From positions 15,372,561 to 15,436,560 of the forward strand of contig NC_092466.1 of assembly GCF_047495875.1 (NCBI RefSeq): a stretch of DNA of 64,000 nt, in the 5' to 3' direction. Below are positions 13,101-24,440 of the stretch, piece by piece (position 1 is the first letter of the stretch; each line of letters starts with the position of its first letter). This DNA comes from Pithys albifrons albifrons. Lineage: Eukaryota; Chordata; Aves; Passeriformes; Thamnophilidae. A program made the translations under genes and the position numbers. Below the pieces are notes generated by a model that worked only from the letters and a program-made list of their open reading frames with translations, did not search any database and had not been told where the DNA came from.

Positions 13101-16100
13101 TCCATGATCACTGCCCAACACACCTGCCAGCGACAGCATTTGCAACCCACTGTTACATCAGAACAGAACATTCAGCTGCTGGTTCAGAGATCTCAGCAAC
13201 CTCCTGTCCTGATGTAAAATGACAGTACCTCACGATGGGAAGGGCATCAAAGCTCCTACCAGCAAGTCCCCTGAACTCCAGCCCACCTCTACACAGCATC
13301 TGTGAACCCAAAGTTATCTGAGCTACTGCTGCACATCTTTGACCTGCAAGACTATCTGTAGGATTTTACAAGGACGCGTGGTCAGAATAAGAGAATAAAA
13401 GCTGGGACTCAGGCTCCATAAGGAGAAAAGTACTTGCTGAAACAAGAGGAAACCAGGCTTTCAGCAGCACTTGCATTGTGAGAATCCATACAAAGCCCCC
13501 TCCCCTTGCTACTGCTCTCCATGGATGGCAAAGATGTCTTCAAGAGGATGGAAAGGAAGAAGGTCTGCAAGGCAGACTGCAAGGCAATCTGCCAGGTCCT
13601 CTAAAATTTAAGGAAGCTCTCAAAGGCTCCCAGCTGCATGGTTCAGAGTGGCCTAGCAAGCATGTTGCTGACTCCAAAGGGGGGCCATATTTTTCTCAGT
13701 GCTTCCCAGCCCGTTTTTCAGCAGTAAGTTATCTGCAATAAATCAAGACCAAAATGCAACAACTCAGGATCAGCTGACAAAAAGCAACTGCTGATTGATC
13801 TGATCATATTCACATTTCATTGCAAGGGGCTACAATGCACAAACAAGTGCCAGCTCTGCCCATAATGTGGAGCAAGCCCTTTGCCTGAAACCCATGACAA
13901 CTCATTCTGTGGCAATACAGATCCTGAGAAGGGTTAATAGCCAGTGTATAGGCCCAGTGACCCTGCCCGCAATGATCCGTGCACTGTTATTCACTCACTA
14001 GCAGTTTTGTTTCCCCACAGAGGAGATATGCAAATACTTTGCAGCAGTTACATCAAGCATCAGAGATTATCTCTTCCCTCTGACCATTAGATATCTAGAT
14101 TCAGAGAAAGAAAATTAAACAATTTTGTCAACTAGAACTGATTGACATGACTTTTCTCTACAGCCCAGGTTACAAGTTGCACAAAGTTTAACAACATTCA
14201 ATGCAAAAATAAATAGAAAAAAGTAAATTTCTTACATGAGTGCTGAGAGCTTTTGAAGAGGCATTAGGAAGCAGAGACAGGGAAAAGAACTTGCTCCTTG
14301 TTTCCAGCAACAAAAGAAACCTGCCTGTCCCAGCACAGCCTATGCAAATTCCACGCATGCTACGAGACACAAGGGCGCATTATTGGGTCTGAAAGGCCCC
14401 CTTGGCACATACTGGGCATCAGCCTTCACACAGAGACAAAACAGAACAGAAAAGCTGGACAAATTGATTCATGTCTCTTGCCAAAGGCTGCGTAGCTGGA
14501 GTTTAATGGCAAATAATTCCTACATAGAAACCAAGGTTTTGAATTAGGACCAGCATGGTATTAAGTGCTTTCCACCTGTATCCAAGAAGAACCCACAAAG
14601 TAGCTCCAAATCTACCCTGTGTTTACCATGAGTAAAGCCATGCAAACACATTCCCAACAGCGTCCAAGCACAACTGATGCTACGGCACTGACAGGACAAT
14701 AACCAAGTCCCTTCACTGCACAACCCCAGGCCCACGAACCTTGCTCCAAACACTCTCTGATCCTGCCTTTCACACATTTTTAGATCCTTTCAAAGACAAA
14801 GCACATAAATTGGCCCCTCCAGAGCTGGAAACAGCACCTGGCCATTGCTCCTTGCTACCATTACTGTGCCACCATGTGCCGTTTCATCCACTTCAGGATT
14901 CCCATTCCACATTTCTCTGGATTCCCATCCAGTTTCCCTGCCTACTGCAGCTGGGACCAGCCTTGTATACTTTTATTGTGGCATAGCACTTCAATGAGCT
15001 ACTTAATTTTGAAAGGTCACTTTATTAGCAGCTCTTCTTCGCACAGAAAATTTGCCTTTGTATCATTATTGCTAACCAAAATGGAAATGTGAAGCAAACC
15101 CCTATTTCTGAGTAAAGATAAAGCTCCCACTGGCTTTACACACAATAACCCTGCCAATCCTCACTGCTGCACACTCCATAACCTTCATAAAGAGCCATGT
15201 GCCCCATCTGCTGTTTTCATGTTAAGAAAGGGAGACGGATGTACTCTACCTACACTCACAGTTTATATAACAGCAGAAAGTGGAGACAAACACGTATTCA
15301 GGGGGTTTCTTGCTTTTGTTTTTGGTTTGCTTGCATTTACAGAGTTATATTTTCTATATGCTGTGATCTGATTGCTTTACAACAAGGCAAGACAAAAAAT
15401 AAAGGAATAAAGAACTTCCTCTCCAATCCCATGAATAAAATCAAATCCCAATGAATAATAAAACCTTGTAGTAATAGGGTTGTGATTAAGACAGCAGATT
15501 AAAAAAATGGGCCCTATATTGTGCTGAGATTCTTGCCATTCTAGTATCTTTCAGAGCTGAAGCCTGTGATCCCAGCCAAGTCACAAAGAAAGCTGTCTGT
15601 CACACACAGCGTTTTGCTTCAGGCATGACAGCCTCATCATTTCATGGGGAGTGGATGGTGCAGGAGGTCAAAATCATGATGGATCAATTAATCCCTAAGG
15701 TAACTAGATTCAGGCCAGGGAAATGCCTTGGAAACTAGAACAAAAATGAGACTTTAACTGCCAAAACCTGGTGATCAAACCTGTGGTGCAAGAGCTCTGC
15801 AAGCAGGCAGATTAACTCATGTGGCAGCGAGTTTGCATTGAGATAGGTGAGACTGAGCTGTTTAGTGGCTGTCACAGGTTTGTTCTAAGTCCACCCATGT
15901 GAAGGAAGAGGTTCAAGCAACATGAAATAGAGCATAAGGAGAACACAAGTAAGCCAACGAAAAAGAAAAGGAAGTGGTATCTTTGGGGCAAGGCATCAGC
16001 TGTGTTTGTCTAGCTGGGAAAGTGGATGAACTGGAAGCTGAAGATTTCAGAGGAGCCTGATGTGTCTAATTCAGTGGGCAAAATCCATTTCTGGTGCCAT

Positions 16101-19100
16101 TTTGCACCCTTGGCATGTCATCAGTAAGGCATCTATGCTTCAGACACACCACAGTAGACAAGTTTTGCTATACAGAAGTGAAAGAATTAAGGAGCTTTTG
16201 AAAATTAGGCAGATAATAATAACAACAAAATATTCAGATTATAAAAAAGAGCCAGATTGCTACCAAATACTGAGAGGAGTGTGATAAGCAGGCAGTGCTG
16301 AAGAACACAAAACATGAACAATTCTTTGCCTGGCTAAGCACAAAGGGGGACGGGACAGATGCTCACAGGCTCGGATTTCCCCAGGGAGGGAGTAGCATAG
16401 TTTCCTATGTTGTGCCAGAGTAAGGAATCAATTAATGAGGATGTCTGAAGACAGTATTTCCAGAGCCAGATAGGAGCCATCCCAGACTTTGCAAAGAGAT
16501 GAAAGGACCATTCTGGAATTATATGGAATCGTTTCAAGTACAAAAGGACTAGAAGACAAATTATTTCCTAGATTAAAAAAAATAAAAGAAAAATAAAAGT
16601 AGCCCAATGGGAATGGACTGCAGAGACATTAGAAATGACTTCACAGTTAAAGTTGCTTTGAGGACTGTACTGCGGACTGACATTCTTGTAAGATTGTGTA
16701 ACAAAGATCACATTCAGGCCTCAGATTTGGCACCCTAACTGTTCATAGGATTACTGACTTGCCTCTGAAAAATGTCAAGAAAAACACACAACAATTTTTG
16801 CCTAGGGTTATACTCATAAAGTCTTCAGGGGCAGAGTCCTTTTGTGATGAGCACACAGTGCACAGCACAGTGGGTGCCGATCCTTGCCTACTGTCTCTAG
16901 CCCTGACACAAGAAAGCCATATGAGATAATGCCGCCTTTTTAATTTTTGCTTTGCTTTCTTCACATTTAAATAGCTTTCACAGAGTGATTCAGCCTTTTG
17001 GCTGTGGGAACCAGATAATAATATACAATTTAAACAGCAAGGAGCTGGGGAAGAAAGCTGCTATTATGTGATGGCAGTGTGTGCTGGACAACCTGGAACT
17101 AACGTAACTCCTGACTATCTTTTGAACATCAGGTAAATTGGTTATCCAAGTCACTGCTATCATCTGTGAATTCAAATTCTGTCTCAGTAAAGGACTCAGA
17201 GCAGACTGCAGCAATGTCAGCTACACATCTGTGATCTGAACCTGGAGAAGATGGACCTATCTGGGGAGATAACAGGGTTGGAAGAAGTGGGAGGACCATG
17301 CTTTGGTAAAAACTGAAAATGCATCAAAAACCCAGTATCAGAAAACCCTGCAGTAGTGAGACAGCTTGATAACTGTGAAACATCAAGAAATTTACATTTC
17401 AGCATGAAATTTCTCAAGTTCAACCTGAGTGAATTCTTTGTGATATTTTTAATAATAGCCACTGGAATACTTTAAAGTCAATCAAGCAGTACTTCAATCA
17501 GCCATCAATCACCACAACATCAGATGTCTTCTAGTGCTTAGAAGGAGAAGAAGGGAGAGGCACCTTAGAGAGGAATCACATATTCACTATGGTGTTCCTC
17601 ACAAAGTTTCCTTTCCAGTGCCACCATCACAGCTCTGGATGCTCCCACGCTCTGCAATGGCTCAGCCTCCTACCCAAGACCTTGTAAAAAATGCAGAAAC
17701 ACAGCTCTCACCAGAAATCCAGTTATTTTACATTAAAGATCTGGAAGCTCATATGTCTACCTTAACATCAGAACAACACAGTCGAACAGTGTTAAATAGG
17801 AATGCTGCTCTGGTTCTCATGACTGTCAATGCAGTCTAAAGTTTGTGTCTCTGTTTTAATATAAACCCCTACTGGGAGCAGCAATAGAAGAGGAGCCTTA
17901 GATCCAATCCTGATTTCACTGAAGCACCAAAACTGATTTTTTTTTAGATGGCAGCAGCTGCCTCTTCTTGTTACTGATCTAGTCACTTTTATCACTGTGG
18001 CATTGGGAACCTCGGTCACAGCTGGGGACTCCACTGTGCTCGGTGCTGAACAAACAGAACAAAGGCAATACCCTGTCTTTAGAGGGCTGATAGCTAAATC
18101 TGAAATGAATGCTGGAGGGACAGAAAAGAGGAGGAATCCCAAGAGAAGAGGCAGCACTAACAGTCAGCATGGCTGATACAACTGAACTCTGCCAGCTTTT
18201 CTGTAGACACTATTAAAAAGGAGGGCAAGGAAGGACAGGAAAAATAATCAGGTCACACTACAGACATTTAGAAGAAATCCAGCTTCTGCGTGAGGGGTGA
18301 CATGGGACTGAGCACAAAGAAGCCGGTTTGAAAGCTATCAGGCAGGGCCAGCTGGGACACAGGCTGAGTAGGCAAGGGCTGAGCTCGAGGCGCTGCCTGG
18401 GAGCTGCTGGTGAGGCAGAGACAACAAAGCCAGAAGTGCCAAATAGCTGCAGAAGCCTGGCAGCACCACAGGGCACTGTGTGGCCACATCAAGACCCTTG
18501 CCACAGGCAAGGAGGGCTGCAGCCTGAGGAAGCCCAACAGACATTTCCCACCACCCAGAACATGCCAGGGAGGCAATACTGCATTCTCTGGGAGATCAGC
18601 AGGGCCTAAGGTGAGTCTGTATAGAAGCTATACTGATATATTTTCCCCTGCCCAGTCATACAGTTATAACCATGACAATGCATCTTTTTTGCTTTATTTT
18701 ACCAATTTAAGCCATTTGCTTTGTGAATAACATACCACAGATCTGAAGTACCCTGTGAGGTCATGTGGTATTTGCCCTGAATGCTGTGCCGCATGTCTAG
18801 GACAGGAATTTTGGGCCTTTTCTCCCCATGTGCTACAGGATTACCCACCATGATCTCTGATTATGAGTCTAACAAACTGCAAAGATAATTCCTCTTCCCA
18901 TCAACACTAACACCTTTCTTGTGTAATCTAAATTTTTTACTAAGTATCTGTTCATGGACTCTTGCCAACTGACTGACCTTCAACTTCATTCATATCCCCG
19001 GTAGGAAGTTTCATCCTACTTTGGCCATTTGGTCCTTAGCTGGGTGGACTTAGCAAAGTCCACACGTGTCTGTTGTATCCCCAGAGTGTGGTGGTAGTAC

Positions 19101-22100
19101 TTTGCAGCTACCAACAATGATAGCATTCCCTTACTCTCCTCATTTTAAAATGTCTTTAACTTTACTTTCTCATTTTGAGCGTACTAGGAGTCATAGGAGG
19201 CATGACCCAGTCCTGCCTTTACCTCCTTGGCCTCTAGCACTCTGAAATCACCTTTGCACTTGAAGATAACAGCCCTAGGGACATCCTTCAGAGGCTGGAT
19301 AAAATGCAGTTCAGAGACAAGCAAAGATACACCATGTAGGTGCTTCTCAGTCCAGCAGCTCCAAGCCAGTGTCCAGGTCAGAGCAGAATTACCATCTACA
19401 AAGAGCAGCCCACAACAATCAGGTTTACTTCTGACATAAAAAACTGAGCAATCACACAAAAACAACAGAGAAAAATTAACAAGCTATTCTAGCAACCACT
19501 CTGAGAACTCAGAGAAAACCAGCAAGGCAGGATGGGTGTTTTCCTCCAGCTCTCCCACAGCACAATACTCAAAATTGGTAGCACCAATTGGTGCTCAGGA
19601 CACATTTGGAAATCCCATTCCATCAACAGTCAGTGCTTGAGCAAAGCATCACAGTTTGAGGACAGTGTGCTGCAACACTCAAAAATGTTTGACTGCAGTT
19701 GTTTTTTCTGGACCAAGAGGATACCAAGACCTGGGTCAGGACCCACAGCCAGCGCCCCACAGTACTGTTGGGTGACATTTTGTGGTTACAGCCTGGCAAA
19801 TACAGAGGACAAAGGTACTAAGGAACCACAGCTCTTCATTTTGTGCACTACACTTCTGTAATTCTACAAGGCTCTGGAGGTGCAGTGAGCAAGCTGCAGG
19901 CTTGCATCTGTGTTTTGTATCATGCTGGTGTTTGGAAAGGATGACAGCACATCAAATCTCTTCTCATCAGCAATCCTCTGCAGACACCACTGAGTATGTC
20001 AGAGGCCACATCCCTTGTTCCAGATGTGTAAACTCTCACAAGCTGGAATTGCGATGAGGAACACCTGGATGCATGCCAGCATTTAAATAAGCTGGTGACA
20101 TCTGGTCAGGGCTGCTGAGGCACACAGATAAACAGGCTGGGCCTGCCACAGAGCAGCACAGCTTGCAGTACCAGAGAGACAGAGATGCACAAAGCAGCCC
20201 AATTAACTCACCAAACTGAGCAGTGTGGGGGCCCAGGGCTTTTGAAGGGGATTCCGGCAGGCTAGGATGTCAAAGACTGGAATATAGTAAACAGACACCA
20301 GAATTCATGCAACAGTAACCTATGCTGCTGTCGCTTTATGCAACTCTCCCACACTGATCAGACAGAGCTTCTCTTCCCGTCCTGCCTGACAGTTCGTCTC
20401 TGTCTGAATCCACACGGTTTCCCTGCTGAGCCCAGGGAATCGTGATATATTTGTACACTGCTCCAGGGGCCACTCAAGAGGATGCAGAGTGGCATGTGCA
20501 TGAGGAGAGCTCTAGGAACCCCTGAGAGCTTGTGAGGATGTTCCCTAAAAGGCTTCCTGCTCTCCAAGGCACGGATAGCCTTATCATGCTTGTCTCCTGT
20601 TATATGACAGCTTGCAAGCAGAGCTATAGGAATGCCCATATGGAAGTCCCAAACCATAAAGCTATGTTTCAACCTTGAGTATGAGCTCCAGAAAAACAAA
20701 AAAGAAAACTAATGCCATTTCTCCTGAGAAATTCCTGCCTCTGAAAATCAGAGCTGCCACATTACCACTTGAGAAAAAAGGATGTTTTGGCCAGACTCCA
20801 AATTATTAGAGCTTTATAGGCCAAAAGCAAACACATTAAAAGTTCTTGTAAGCCAGCTGGCAGGCAATTATTTAAGCAGCTTATCACATTCCCTATTACC
20901 TAGAGTTTCTGAAAATAAAATTTATGAGGAAACTCTAGATAGCTTAATTGCAAATACCTAGCATAGAGGGGAGAAAGGTCAGGAGCTGGGGAATGAGGGT
21001 TTTGCACCTTGAAGAAAAGGGTCCAGTGCTTTTAATCAAACACCATGGTAAGTGCAGTGCATGACCTGGAGGAGAGGCCAGAACACAACAGACCTGTGAA
21101 GCTCTGAAACAAAGTATCAGCCAAATTTGTTCCTCCACACAGCCACGTTTCCTCCCATTTCTCTGCCCATGCTGGCTCTAAGACCCCTGTGACTTGTGAA
21201 TATAGGAATATATGGTGTCAGTCCACAGGATCACAGTGCAGATTTACTGACAGCCTGCACATCAGCACAGCCGGTCTGTGACTGCACCCAGGACAGCACA
21301 GGGCAAGAAAAGGGCTTCAGCTCCCTGTTCCTGTCTTCATCTAAAGAACAAGTGAAAATGAGATCCTACAGAAAGAGATAGGTCCAAAACAAGTGTTAAA
21401 TACAAGGCCTCAGTTGTGACCAGGAGCCCAACACAGTGTACAGAGGGACAGTATTTCCAAGAGACACTTGACTTCAGTGCAACCATTTGATACCAGCCAA
21501 CACTTCCATGCTGCCCAGTTTCCTTCCCATCTGTTCGTGCCATTTATTAAACCAACACACACTGAGAACTGTTGACCTTTAGGACAAGGAATTTGATTTC
21601 CCAGCAGTGTCCACACTCAGTGCTTCAGTTTCAGACTGAACTGAGTGCCCAGGCACCTTTAAAGGAGGGTTGAGGAAGCTCGTGACATTTTCATAGGCAT
21701 GTAAATGTGCACACAGCAACAAGGCAACGACTCGGCTGACAAGGAGACCCAGAGCTGCTCTGGGCTACGTGGGAAGCAATGCTCCCCCTTCATGCAAACA
21801 GACAATAAACTGAACTGTAGCAGAACAAGGATCCTGTTGTCCGAGCCCATCCCAGGCCCTGGATGAGAACAGGACAGGGTGTTACACGCAAACATACAAA
21901 AGTACTGCAAATGCAATACAGCCTTGAGTTTGTATCAGATGTACACCTGATGGGACTTGGACTGAGTAGAGGGTCAAACACAAGTCTAAGTCTCAAAGAG
22001 TCTTATGAGGGCTGTGAAAAAGGGAATGTTTGAATAAGATTGTCCCCTGCTCCCAAGCTATCTTCAGAGAAAAGTATCCATGTGTTCAGACTTGGCTTTA

Positions 22101-24139
22101 ACTCTGAAATCAACCATTTTTTCTGCATGACCCTCAGCAAGTCACTTTGACTTTTTGTCATTAAGTCATGTTTACAGTGAACATTTTCCTATTTGCAGTA
22201 AAACACAGATGGCAATTGTGTCTCCTTTCATAACCTGTTTTTGATGTGAGCTCTTGATGTCCAGTTGTGCAGTGACACTTGATCAAGTCATTTTAACAAG
22301 ATGCCTCATGGTTTTTTCCAGTTCTTACCAGACCAATGGCTTCTTCCCTTCCACTCATCCCACCCCTGCCATATCACATGGCCTACACCAGTGCCTGGCA
22401 AAGCATTTAGGCACTGCTTGAATCGGACATTAAATACATTCATTAAACAGACATGCTTCTCTTTGGAAATGGAGCGCTGGGGCACAGTGCAATCCTCATT
22501 CTCAGTTACGACAAGCCAGGCAGAGGTTAGAGAGACAACGAACAGAAGAGAGAGCCGCACAAACCACCTTTTGCCGTGCTCAGTAACATCAGGTAAGGAG
22601 TTTAAGACAACCAGTTTTTATTTCCAGTTTTTAAGTTAGCACACTAAAGACCACACACAGAGCATGCAAGCTTTACTACCTAACTTGTGCTTCCCTCCAG
22701 AAGAGAGTACATGGGGGCAAAAGCACAAAAAAAGCAAACTTTGTGGTCTCTGTGATCACAGACCAGTGAAGCAAGAGATCGATTTGCCAGCACTACCTGT
22801 GACAGGCAGTGCTGGAATAAAACTTGTACTTCAGGCTCTGCTTTAACATAATCACTTGATTGGTGGTGGATTAGAGAGCAGAAGTATATCCCAAGGACAA
22901 CTGCCAGCATACAAAAAATAAATTCAGTCATTCAATTCAGTTTGATCAGACCACGCTTAAAATGTCTTATCCAAAAGGGCATTTTAAGTATCAGCTGTGC
23001 AGAGTATACTCCTCCCTTTACCAGGTCCAGCATTTTAGGCACTCTCTGCTCAAACATGCTGCAGTGAGCACCATCTCTTCATCCCTCTTTCCAGAGCAAC
23101 CCGGGCACTACAGCAGTGCTATCAGGATGGGTCCCACCCAGCAGAGAACAGGACAGCACCACCATGAATCAGCGAGGGTATGAGGCATCAGCCCTCAGCT
23201 GTATTTATTTATCCACAAGAATTATCATTCAAATGGTACTGGGTTTGCAGCTCCACACCCCACATTCAGAGGAAAAGAGAAAAAAAGAGATTATGCAGCC
23301 TTTTATCAGCCATCCAACAACACTGTTCCAGCGAGGTGCTCACCCAGACCCCCCTATTTTATTGCCAGCAGTCATAGAATGGTTGTGCATCCAAACGTAC
23401 ACACTGAAGGTGAATTATGTGAGGCTGACATCGTTTGTGTATTTAGAAAGGCAGAATAACGCTCGTAAAGAGGACAAAGCAAAGGAGAAGGAGGGCGAGG
23501 CAAGTCTGTATAGTGCCATCACCCTACCAAACCCTGCAACTGCGGAGCGCTCGGCGCCGGCGCTGCGGCTGCAGGAGGGGAGGGCCGGGCCGAGCGGCCG
23601 CAGCCCCGCGGCAGCGGGGCCGGGCAGGGCCGCACGGCGGGCACGGCGCCCGGCCGCCCTTCCCAGGGCACAGGGCCGGGCCGAGCCGGGAGGCTGGAGC
23701 GGGATGTCCCCGCTTGCGGCGGAGCGGGCAGCCCTTCACCGCAATGCAGCACCGCGGGGAGCGCTGCCCGGCCCGCGGGGACACGGGCACTGCGGGGACA
23801 CACGGTCCTACCGCAGCATCGCGCGGCTGCCCGGCGGGTCGGACGAGCTCCGGAGCTGCCGGGACGCTGGGCAGCGACAGCTCCGTTCAGGAGCCGGGGC
23901 CGCGGCGGGCGGCGCGGCAGCGGGGACGCCGACAGCAAGGCTGGCACGGGCAGCGCCGCCATGGGCGGGCCGAGGCGCACCGGCCGGCGCCTACCCACCG
24001 GCTAGTGCGGGGCACCCAACCCGTAACACGGAGGCGGGGGCCGAGGAGAACGCGCTGCCACCCCGGGAGGCGGCGAAGAGGTTTCGGTGCCCCGGTCCTA
24101 CCTGCCGCCGCCGCCGGGCGCCGGTGCTCCCGCCGCCAT
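1191..24139 (-). CDS. ARHGAP19: Rho GTPase-activating protein 19 (11 coding exons)
   Basis: Speeds GTP hydrolysis by Rho-family GTPases; the mammalian protein acts on RhoA and is needed for normal cytokinesis. Coding exons in order (minus strand): 24139-24102, 11411-11146, 7197-7117, 6775-6566, 6005-5779, 5234-5148, 4231-4166, 3447-3259, 2573-2475, 1889-1797, 1310-1191. Phases close at every junction and give 491 aa (human 494 as I recall). The RhoGAP domain spans about residues 96-305. It contains the EGLFRVPGNS segment with the arginine finger (about R137), TDIDLDSGEFHSNDVATLLK, and ALMFAPHILWPRN. The Ser/Arg-rich tail includes RTRSRSFSGLIK. The first exon is tiny (12 codons plus two bases) and Gly/Ala-rich; its ATG follows the CpG-island promoter and joins in phase to SDAICNFV. 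The last exon is the least certain: GSPAHMSQAKLKSLEGRKE resembles the human C-terminus, but the final 19 residues do not. Confidence 0.95.
5358..5377. repeat. Short (AGGC)n tandem repeat
   Basis: About five tandem AGGC units in the ARHGAP19 intron upstream of the 5148-5234 exon. It is a simple-sequence repeat with no evident role. Confidence 0.8.
7838..7860. repeat. A-rich tract in an ARHGAP19 intron
   Basis: A run of 16 A, one G, then six A on the plus strand, in the intron between the 7117-7197 and 11146-11411 exons. No retroposed gene or SINE body is recognised next to it, so I call it only a homopolymer tract. Confidence 0.8.
11412..24101 (-). other. ARHGAP19: Large first intron of ARHGAP19 (12.7 kb)
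   Basis: This stretch separates the 12-codon first exon from the second coding exon. I read it on both strands and found no exon with flanking splice sites, no RNA gene and no recognisable transposon. Open frames are below about 150 codons except in the GC-rich last kilobase. A perfect octamer motif (ATGCAAAT) occurs near 14029, which can be chance at this length. The last 600 bases belong to the CpG island. Confidence 0.7.
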
Positions 24140-24440
24140 CTCATACCTGCCGCTCCGCCTGCCCATTGGCCCGCTGCGCCACCCCCTGGGCCCCGCCCCT
24201 CCGGCGGCACGCGGCGCCATTGGCTGCGGCCAGCACTGCCCCGCCGCTATTGGCCGGTTCGAACGTGCAACGGCCGATCCGCGCGCACGACGGGGGAAAC
24301 GGCCCCCCGTGCCGCGCGCGGCGTGCTGGGAGCTGTAGGCCCGCGGGGCAGGGCGAGCGGCCACGAGCACCCCGAGCCCCCGCTCGGCAGCGGGACAGGA
24401 ACAACGCACCATTGCAAGGAAACTTAAACTGTGGCTGACG
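23520..24440. promoter_or_regulatory. ARHGAP19: CpG island over the ARHGAP19 5' end
   Basis: GC and CpG density rise abruptly near 23520 and fall near 24440, against AT-richer intron and intergenic DNA on either side. The island covers the first coding exon (24102-24139), the start of intron 1 and the promoter. The long open frames here on both strands (up to 440 codons) are a by-product of few AT-rich stop codons. Confidence 0.85.
24140..24345 (-). promoter_or_regulatory. ARHGAP19: ARHGAP19 promoter with three CCAAT boxes
   Basis: Upstream of the ATG on the minus strand lie three CCAAT boxes (plus-strand ATTGG at 24165-24169, 24219-24223 and 24249-24253). A TTCGAA palindrome lies at 24258-24263, and a ZNF143-like GTGCTGGGAGCTGTAG at 24323-24338. 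No TATA box is seen. Repeated CCAAT boxes bind NF-Y and are typical of G2/M-phase genes, which suits a cytokinesis regulator. The start site was not determined, so the innermost CCAAT could lie in the 5' UTR. Confidence 0.6.

Noticed and set aside
23116..24438. 440-codon plus-strand open frame, antisense to the ARHGAP19 5' end
   Set aside because: Its second half lies in the CpG island, where stops are rare in every frame and several other long frames overlap it. The translation is low-complexity Arg/Ala/Pro with no recognisable domain.
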